From assembly GCA_009760855.2 (NCBI GenBank), contig WPIO01000002.1:8613501-8677500 (forward strand): a stretch of DNA of 64,000 nt, given 5' to 3'. The notes under the pieces were generated by a model that saw only the letters and a list, made by a program, of their open reading frames with translations, was not told the DNA's origin and ran no database searches. Both the position numbers and the translations under genes were made by a program. Of this stretch, positions 58,105 to 64,000 are shown piece after piece. The stretch is from Cristatella mucedo (taxonomy: Eukaryota; Bryozoa; Phylactolaemata; Cristatellidae). Position 1 is the first letter of the stretch, and each line of letters opens with the position of its first letter.

Positions 58105-59045
58105 CAGCAACTGATAAACTGGATGCTTGCCTTGCCAACATTTGATACCGGATTTCGTAAAACTTCTTGAAACTAAAAAACGATAAAAACGAACTGCTGC
58201 TCATAGCACACCATAAGCGTGTGGCTGGATTAAAAGGCTTTGCTCTTCTAATAGGTGATGCTATTGTGCGACCATCATCACGTGCTCGAAATTTAGGTGT
58301 CGTTTTCGACTGCTGCCTAAATTTTAAAAGCTTCATTCACAAGAATGCTTCTACAGCTAGCCATTACGTCCGATCCGTATCTAAGACTAGGAGCAGTCTT
58401 CCACAGGTGCTTGTAAAAAATTGAACTAGCTCCTTAGTTCTGTCTCAGCTTGATTATTATAATTCCCTTTTGGCTGGGCTACCAAAGAAAGCTATTATGC
58501 CACTACAGCGGATTATGAATACAAGGCTGGTCTTCAAGTCCCAGCGGTTTGAGCACGTGTCACCTTTGGTGAAAGAGCTAGGATGGTTGCCGGTTGAGCA
58601 ACGGATACAGAGCAAAGTTCTTAGGCTGACCCACAAGGCCCGCCATGGCTTGGCTCTTTCGTACCTAGCTGAACTGCTGCATCAGTTTCAGCCTCTTCGC
58701 ACCCTTAGGTCCTGTGTGGACAATAACTTAGCTGTTCCATTGCTCCGCTTAAATACCGTTGGCGACAGAAGCTTTAGCTCTGCAGGTCCTAGACTGTGGA
58801 ACTCGCTTCCACGATTCTTACGCAACGACAACTATTCTCCTGCTGCCGATAATGGCTCATCCTTTTCAGCGGTCCTGAGCTGCTACTTGCTACATGCTAC
58901 AACCATGCTACTCACTACCTCAACTGCTCTCCTGACTCTGCTATGCTTCCCTCTTTCTCTTTGTTGCGTGAGACGAAGTCTATTTGCTACCGAATGCGTA
59001 CCGAAAGCCGCTTAGGCTGTGGGTGCACTATACAAAATTCTCCTG
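58105..59045 (+). mobile_element. LINE-B, best copy (C-terminal part and 3' end)
   Basis: Plus-strand frames 58,167-58,424 and 58,470-59,015 give NELLLIAHHKR, RARNLGVVFDCCLNFKSF, SLLAGLPKKAIMPLQRIMNT, LGWLPVEQRIQSKVLRL, YLAELLHQFQPL and GDRSFSSAGPRLWNSLP. This is the region after the palm of a CR1/L2-like LINE. One stop codon (TGA) separates the frames. It ends GTGGGTGCACTATACAAAAT with no hairpin of the LINE-A type. It lies between the Gypsy protease piece and unassigned DNA. Confidence 0.8.
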
Positions 59046-60110
59046 CGTATTTCCCACATCGCCTTTATGACTTTGTGGAGTTAAAGAAGGAGATACATTA
59101 CATTTTTGCGGAAAATCCCTGCAGCAATGGACGGCTTGGTCCGGTGAAACTCCCGGTGGGCTGAGACGTGGTTGATGCTCTGAGTACTGTAGGCCATTAA
59201 GCTACTTGCTCAGGCGGAGATTTTATCCGTGAAACCACTGTGAGCATCACTATTGCGGCCTCCAGGTGGCCAGACAAACTGCTCAAGATCGAGGTTGGGC
59301 ATTCTTTAATTCAACGGTCGGTGAACCCTGCCAGTTCAGGCCAGAGCTTCACAGGAGAAACATCGACCTGCATAGGCGAACCCTCATGGGGAGGCATTCG
59401 ATGAATCGGCAGAGCAGATCCTCCACTCGAGGAGAGTCGCGTCACGAGAGCAACAGGATCAACGATCGTCCGGCTGGGAACTGCAGTGGACCGGCTAAGC
59501 CTTGGATCTACCTCCTTGTGCTCCGGCGAGCCTCGAGGGTTGTCGCGGTGACCAATTGTGGAGACAGCAAGCTTTGGAATTCGGTGCTGAGCTACTATTT
59601 TAAATGGGCTGTGCGCCAATATGATGATTACCGCGATCACTAAACGGCATCCGGGTCGAGCGCGGCGTCGTATGCCGTCCGTAGTCCCACACTCAATGTA
59701 AAGCTCCTCGCCAGTGTCGAAGCACTGAGTCACATTAGCCTGAAACGGGCGAAAGTCGTTGAGGGAGGAACTTCTTCTGCATAGGTTTTTCACATCATCT
59801 GTCGCTGTATCCAGCAAGCTTCGCAGCTATTCCATCAAATTTTTAGGGCAGCCATTCATTTGCACCTTGGCAACCGACGAAATCGTCGAGTGTGGCAGCC
59901 AGTCTGTCAGAGGGCAACCAGCACCAGAATTTAATGCTGCCGTCCCAAACCGGTTACGGCGTCGACTCTTTCAAAGAACCGAACAGCAATATACGACGCT
60001 TAATTGTAGCAAAGCGTCATAGCATTTGAAGAGACTAAACCTTGACCTCAATATGGGCAAGCATATCCAATAGGATTGTGCCTTCTTTACAGCTTGACCT
60101 TCCAAAGCTT
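59046..60110. other. Unassigned; could hold the gag part of the Gypsy element
   Basis: A 168-codon minus-strand frame (59,311-59,817) and a 125-codon plus-strand frame (59,266-59,643) overlap. Neither shows a zinc knuckle or other known motif. The position upstream of the Gypsy protease on the minus strand would suit gag, but the sequence does not confirm it. Confidence 0.3.
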
Positions 60111-60111
60111 G

Positions 60112-60832
60112 ACCTTTCACATACATTTTTGTCCATGTATTTGCAACACCCCGTCTTGACTTCTGTAACTCACTGCTTGCTGGCCTACCGGCATGTGCAA
60201 TCAGGCGATTACAGCTGGTGCAAAACTCCACAGCTAGGCTTGTCTGTCGTGAGCGTCGCAGTTGCCATATCACACCACTTCTTGCCAAACTGCACTGGCT
60301 CCCAGTCAAGCAACCGATCAATTTCAAGGTTTTGTCACTCACTTTTAGGTCATTTCATTCTTTGGCTCCAGCCTATCTCTCAGATCTACTTCCCACCAGG
60401 TCAAGCATCGTACCACCCGCTATTCGGAATCCAACACTTTAACAATACCTCGTACAAACCTGAAATTCTTTGGAGACCGTGCATTTAGTTCGTATGCTTC
60501 AGAAGCCTGGAACTCCCTCCCAACTTGCATCAGAACACCCCTTGACTTGACCGGATTTAAAAAGAACTTAAAAATACACCTATTTAGGACAGCATTTAGT
60601 GGGTACCTGTTATTCGTCCTTCATGTGCTTATGCGTGCTGACACTGTGCATGCTGCCACTAACCACACTTGCATGCTGATCCTGTGCATGCCATCTCTAA
60701 AAATGATATTACTCACCATTCAATTGCGTTTCTCTTTGCAGCAAATGTAAAGCGCCTAGAAAGAGATTCGGCTCTCTGAGGGTGCATTATCAAGTGCATT
60801 ATTATTATTATCATTATTATTATTAATATTAT
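60112..60832 (+). mobile_element. LINE-A 3' fragment, well preserved
   Basis: NSTARLVCRERRSCHITPLL, AKLHWLPVKQPINFKVLSL and SLAPAYLSDLLPTRSS are in frame at 60,218-60,442. The 3' untranslated region follows, then the hairpin AAAGCGCCTAGAAAGAGATTC...TCTCTGAGGGTGC and an ATT-repeat tail to about 60,832. Confidence 0.9.
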
Positions 60833-60834
60833 TC

Positions 60835-61390
60835 AAGTTGTTTTACTGGGGCCAGTTACCCAAGCTTCCCTGAGGTCTATGCTCACAATCTGAAAACAAG
60901 AGTCTCGAATAGACACTATAGACGTTTAATCTATACGACATAACCATTTGCCAATATTATGAACTTGCTGTAGGGGCTCCTTAGCTAGCATCTGTTGCAA
61001 CAAACACTGAGAAAATAATTGTGACAGTCCATGCAGATTCCTGAAAAATGCTGTAGGAAATTAAGCCTCGAAACACAATTGCCGTGCCTCGTTGCTACAA
61101 TGATGCGAGAGGTTATGCCGGTGAGAGTAGTGCAGAGCAACAATCAACGGCACTTATACAAAAATGCTGAGATGCGCTCTTTCATAGCTTTGATATACAT
61201 CGGCTACAAAGCCGTGGGTGCTGGAATGCTCTTCCACTCGCGTTCGGCGGTCGCTTGCGAAAAGATGGGGCAACGTCATTAACATAAAATAATCTACTCC
61301 GTGGCCATATGGTGACACGTTTGTACTGCACCAGCGAAAGCCTAAAGCTCACTTCCGAGCCCAATGCACGACTGACTAACCAGAATAGAT
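60835..61390. other. No recognised feature
   Basis: Anonymous sequence between a LINE and a SINE. Confidence 0.3.
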
Positions 61391-61391
61391 A

Positions 61392-61525
61392 ATTAATTTG
61401 TATAGCACCCTAAGATAACTTCGTCCCTATTTAGGAACTTCACATACGCTACGGGGCTCGAGCCCACGACCTCGGCCATACCTGGCTCGGGGCAAGCACC
61501 TTAAGCACTGGATCAAACCAGCGCC
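61392..61525 (-). mobile_element. SINE-1, minus-strand copy
   Basis: AATTTGTATAGCACCCTAAG, TACGGGGCTCGAGCCCACGA (perfect B-box palindrome), CCTCGGCCATACCTGGCTCG, GGGCAAGCACCTTAAGCAC and GATCAAACCAGC. Confidence 0.8.
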
Positions 61526-62145
61526 ACTGGGTTTGGGCTCTTTATCTCATCTCAATCCTATTATTAAATTAAAGATTATTAAATATCCGGCTCCCAAGAA
61601 CTGTGTTGTAAGGAGAACTAATTGTCTCTAGCACCGCTGTAATTTAATTACTTCGACAGGAATGCTTACATCTCTTTTGCTCTTCCCAACGAGCGAAAGC
61701 AGTAGCTGGCACTCCTATCGGCTGGGCTCTGCATGAAGGGCATAATCCGGCCAATAGCAGAGCACCCAGAGGTGGGACTACTGTTTCAGGGAGCTGACGT
61801 AGCTCGGCATGATTGGGAAATGCCTCTGCGACATCAGCTATCCACCAGACACTGGCTGCCACTTGCTAGGACGGCGGACGTCCATATCGGAGATCCTCCA
61901 TACCTTGGAGGGAGTTAACAGCACTGCCAGGTCACTGCCACGCATCGCAAGCTGCATCGTGGCTCACTCGTAGCCAGGAGTCGCTCTTGCCTACCGAGCC
62001 AAGTCTCAGTCAAGCCACCCTTGCAGCAAGAGTAAGACGGCGAATACCGCACTGGATCGGGATTAACCCTACCTTACTCATGTAACCTTAACGACATGTA
62101 ACATGTAACCTTAACCCTACCTTACTCATGTAGTCACTGTTGCAG
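61526..62145. other. Upstream flank or intron of the GPCR exon
   Basis: 61,640-61,920 is GC-rich with overlapping frames and no domain. The stretch at 62,060-62,135 contains the phrase TTAACCCTACCTTACTCATG twice and ACATGTAAC twice, a local duplication just before the splice acceptor. Confidence 0.4.
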
Positions 62146-62519
62146 CTGACGAGCGTCCCATTCAGCAGGAACGCTACGACCGAGGCAACTTTAGCAGCCG
62201 CCTCCGCCACCATCTCTGAGCGACTGACACCGTCACTTGCCGGAGCAGGGAATGGTAGCGACGGCTACGTCTCCGAACTGGGCTGCTCGACCCAGCACGC
62301 CGAGTGTCGCGTCAGCCAGTGGCTCTACATTGTCGTGTGTCCGCTCATGCTCGCCGCTGGCACCGTCGCACCGTCGGCAACTTCCTCTGCATCCTCACCG
62401 TGACGTCTCAGGACCTGCGAGGCACGACCTTCGGCGTGTACATCGCCAGCTTGGCAGCGGTCGACACGGTGGCCATCTGGTCGGCGCTCGTGCGCCACTT
62501 CATAAAGGCAGTCTGGCTG
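62146..62519 (+). pseudogene. Class A (rhodopsin-like) GPCR exon: N-terminus, TM1 and TM2, frameshifted
   Basis: The acceptor GTCACTGTTGCAG and donor GTAAGAG bound 374 bases. The first frame gives an extracellular-type N-terminus with two N-glycosylation sequons (NAT, NGS), then QWLYIVVCPLMLAAGTV. The next frame continues GNFLCILTVTSQDL, then FGVYIASLAAVDTVAIW. The GN of TM1 and the LA--D of TM2 are the conserved class A positions (1.50 and 2.50). An 8-base tandem duplication, GCACCGTC at 62,360-62,367 and again at 62,368-62,375, falls within TM1 and shifts the frame. Counting one copy only, the exon would be 366 bases and phase 0 at both ends. The overall style suggests a peptide-type receptor of invertebrates, but the ligand is not inferable. 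It is either a pseudogene, a null allele or a sequencing/assembly error. No further exon was found downstream. Confidence 0.6.
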
Positions 62520-63150
62520 GTAAGAGCGAAGCCTCGAGCACCTGAGAGGCTGCCAGCAGCCAGCCCGTCATTCCTTCCAGACCACTGTTATTGTGTCCCA
62601 GCCCGTCCCCCATCACGTACCATCACCCTATCGTCCCATGCTACACCACACGACCCACTCACGGCCTCATCCCATTCAGCCCATGCACCCCTAGCTCATT
62701 TGCCAGCGAGCCCGTCTTTTTAAGCGGGCACACGTTCGAGAGCTCTCGCTCAAGCATGGACACGCTCGCGTATGCAAACACGGATAAAAACGCACGCACA
62801 CGGGAACGTGCAGCACTGATACTGCCGTTGAAAGCCCTGAATGCTGCTCCCTGCTGCAGATTTGCTCGACGCCTTGGCGGTAGACAGAATGTACCACAGC
62901 GAAATGCTTTGCTCGTGACCAATCAATTACAGCTAGCTCCTGCCCTGCCACCACCAGGCGCTGCGATTGTCTGTTCTCGCTTCACCGTGCGGTGATCGAA
63001 TTTCACAACAACGACCGCTAGGTTCAGTTTACCGTCCTAGTCGTACGCTCCTCCTTAGTAGTGGCTAGAAGCAAAAGGACCACTTTCGTCGCCTTTCGTC
63101 CGCTTAGAATGCCAGCATCCAATTCGTGGGCTACAGGATAAATATAAATA
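62520..63150 (+). other. Sequence downstream of the GPCR exon, probably intron
   Basis: Proline/serine-coding pyrimidine-rich stretches (62,560-62,720) and CpG-rich parts, with overlapping frames and no recognised domain. Confidence 0.3.
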
Positions 63151-63151
63151 A

Positions 63152-63310
63152 ATATCATTTATTTGTATAGCGCCCTAAGAGAACTGTATCTCTATTCTGG
63201 CGCTTTACCGAAACCACAGTAGGGCTTGAGCTAACGACCTCAACGATTAAATGTATTCACGTTGACCTCGGTCATTAAAGGTGAGCACCTTAACAACTGT
63301 GCCAACCCAG
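63152..63310 (-). mobile_element. SINE-1, minus-strand copy with a small internal insertion
   Basis: TTTGTATAGCGCCCTAAGAG, TCTCTATTCTGGCGCTTTAC, AGGGCTTGAGCTAACGACCT, then extra bases (about 25) before TTGACCTCGGTCATTAAAGG and GAGCACCTTAACAACTGTGC. Confidence 0.75.
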
Positions 63311-63311
63311 T

Positions 63312-63570
63312 GTAGGCGTAAATGGGTGAGACCGGATCGCAGACCGGTGCTGCAGCTGGGATCGCAGGAATGCCAGTGCCAAAAATCCGTTATCTGGGAA
63401 AATAGAATCCGTCTTCAGTTTGTTATGTGAGTGGAAATTGGGCTTTTGATACGGCCGACAGTGTAAGATACTTCACTTGGAACTAAATGTAGGAGCTTCA
63501 AATCATTCAGTGTGCTGCTGCGTGGTGAACTCTCGCAAGTCTCGAGCGATGGCTCGATCCTGCTTATTCG
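63312..63570. other. No recognised feature
   Basis: Anonymous sequence before a pyrimidine tract. Confidence 0.3.
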
Positions 63571-63574
63571 GCAG

Positions 63575-63602
63575 TGCTGCGGCTCTCTCGCTCTCTCTAG
63601 CG

Positions 63603-63635
<33 letters not shown>

Positions 63636-63721
63636 AACCTATCTATCAATAAATCTATCTATCTATCTCTTTCTCTCGCTCTCTCTTTCTCTCACTCTCT
63701 CTCCCTCTATTTCTTTCTTTC

Positions 63722-63769
<48 letters not shown>

Positions 63770-63822
63770 TCTTTCTTTCCCTCCCTCTCTCTCCCTTTCT
63801 TTCTCTCTCTCTCTCTCATCCT
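63575..63822. repeat. Pyrimidine tract: (CT)n, (CTAT)n, CTTT/CCCT-rich
   Basis: About 250 bases of nearly pure pyrimidine on the plus strand, with CTAT runs at 63,620-63,668 and a long CT run at 63,725-63,765. It generates a spurious Ser/Leu-rich frame. Confidence 0.95.
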
Positions 63823-64000
63823 CTGGGTGTTGCTATATTTTCTCTATCGGGAAGCTTTGGCATACGATAGGCACGCCGAGGTGCTGAGAGCTGCTCATAC
63901 CTCATCGTTAGCTTGACCCGAGGGCGAATCGTGACAAAACAATGGTCAAACAATGGCCTAATGTCACTGAAAGTGCCGGAACTAATGGCTCGTCCAGGAG

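Noticed and set aside
57550-58110. 186-codon minus-strand frame as a host gene
   Set aside because: Its central part follows the Gypsy protease pattern and it borders other retroelement pieces.
59266-59817. Overlapping 125- and 168-codon frames as genes
   Set aside because: They face each other across the same bases, with no motif, splice context or homology I can name.

Overview
The window looks like genomic DNA of an invertebrate animal. It is AT-rich and intron-bearing, with GT/AG splice signals, and crowded with decayed LINEs, tRNA-derived SINEs, DNA transposons and long microsatellites. Nothing is prokaryotic. I could not fix the phylum from the sequence. Most of the longer open frames are pieces of transposable elements, not host genes.

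Host genes. Two paralogous secreted C-type lectin genes carry most of the host signal. Lectin gene 1 is on the minus strand (about 1.15-8.10 kb). Its signal-peptide exon, second exon, 42-base exon and 156-base exon are legible, and the second half of the lectin domain is decayed or lost behind LINE and SINE insertions. Lectin gene 2 is on the plus strand (22,507-25,695) and looks complete. It has a 60-base signal exon, a 64-base exon, one or two micro-exons, the same 42- and 156-base exons, a 263-base terminal exon and an AATAAA signal. Exon sizes and phases match between the two genes although the proteins differ, so this is an old duplication. A third host locus, 62,146-62,519, is an exon of a rhodopsin-like (class A) GPCR covering the glycosylated N-terminus and TM1 to TM2. 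It is split by an 8-base tandem duplication.

Mobile elements. The dominant repeat is a CR1/L2-like LINE (here LINE-A) with a hairpin 3' end followed by ATT repeats. About eighteen pieces are present; the best runs 36.93 to 33.48 kb on the minus strand with an endonuclease and reverse transcriptase. A second LINE lineage (LINE-B) occurs at 1.8, 42, 44.7, 47.5, 54.2 and 58.1-59.0 kb. A tRNA-derived SINE (SINE-1) shares the LINE-A hairpin tail and is probably moved by it. A second tRNA-derived family (SINE-2) occurs at 15.3, 16.0 and 57.3 kb. There is also a TA-flanked Tc1/mariner (pogo-like) element (32.06-33.45 kb), a ZMYM/TTF-type hAT transposase relic (39.6-41.6 kb), a short inverted-repeat (MITE) family (46.8, 49.1 and 55.3 kb) and a broken Gypsy LTR retrotransposon (54.7-58.1 kb). 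Several are nested.

Layout. 0-8 kb: lectin gene 1 invaded by LINEs and a SINE. 8-22 kb: mostly anonymous DNA with SINEs, microsatellites and an internally inverted LINE. 22.5-25.7 kb: lectin gene 2. 25.8-37 kb: LINE-rich, with the best LINE and the pogo-like element. 37-42 kb: anonymous DNA and the hAT relic. 42-49.4 kb: a diverged tandem segmental duplication of LINE-B plus MITE. 50-61 kb: LINE-A, Gypsy, LINE-B and microsatellites, with a CpG-rich tandem repeat. 61-64 kb: the GPCR exon, two SINEs and a pyrimidine tract.
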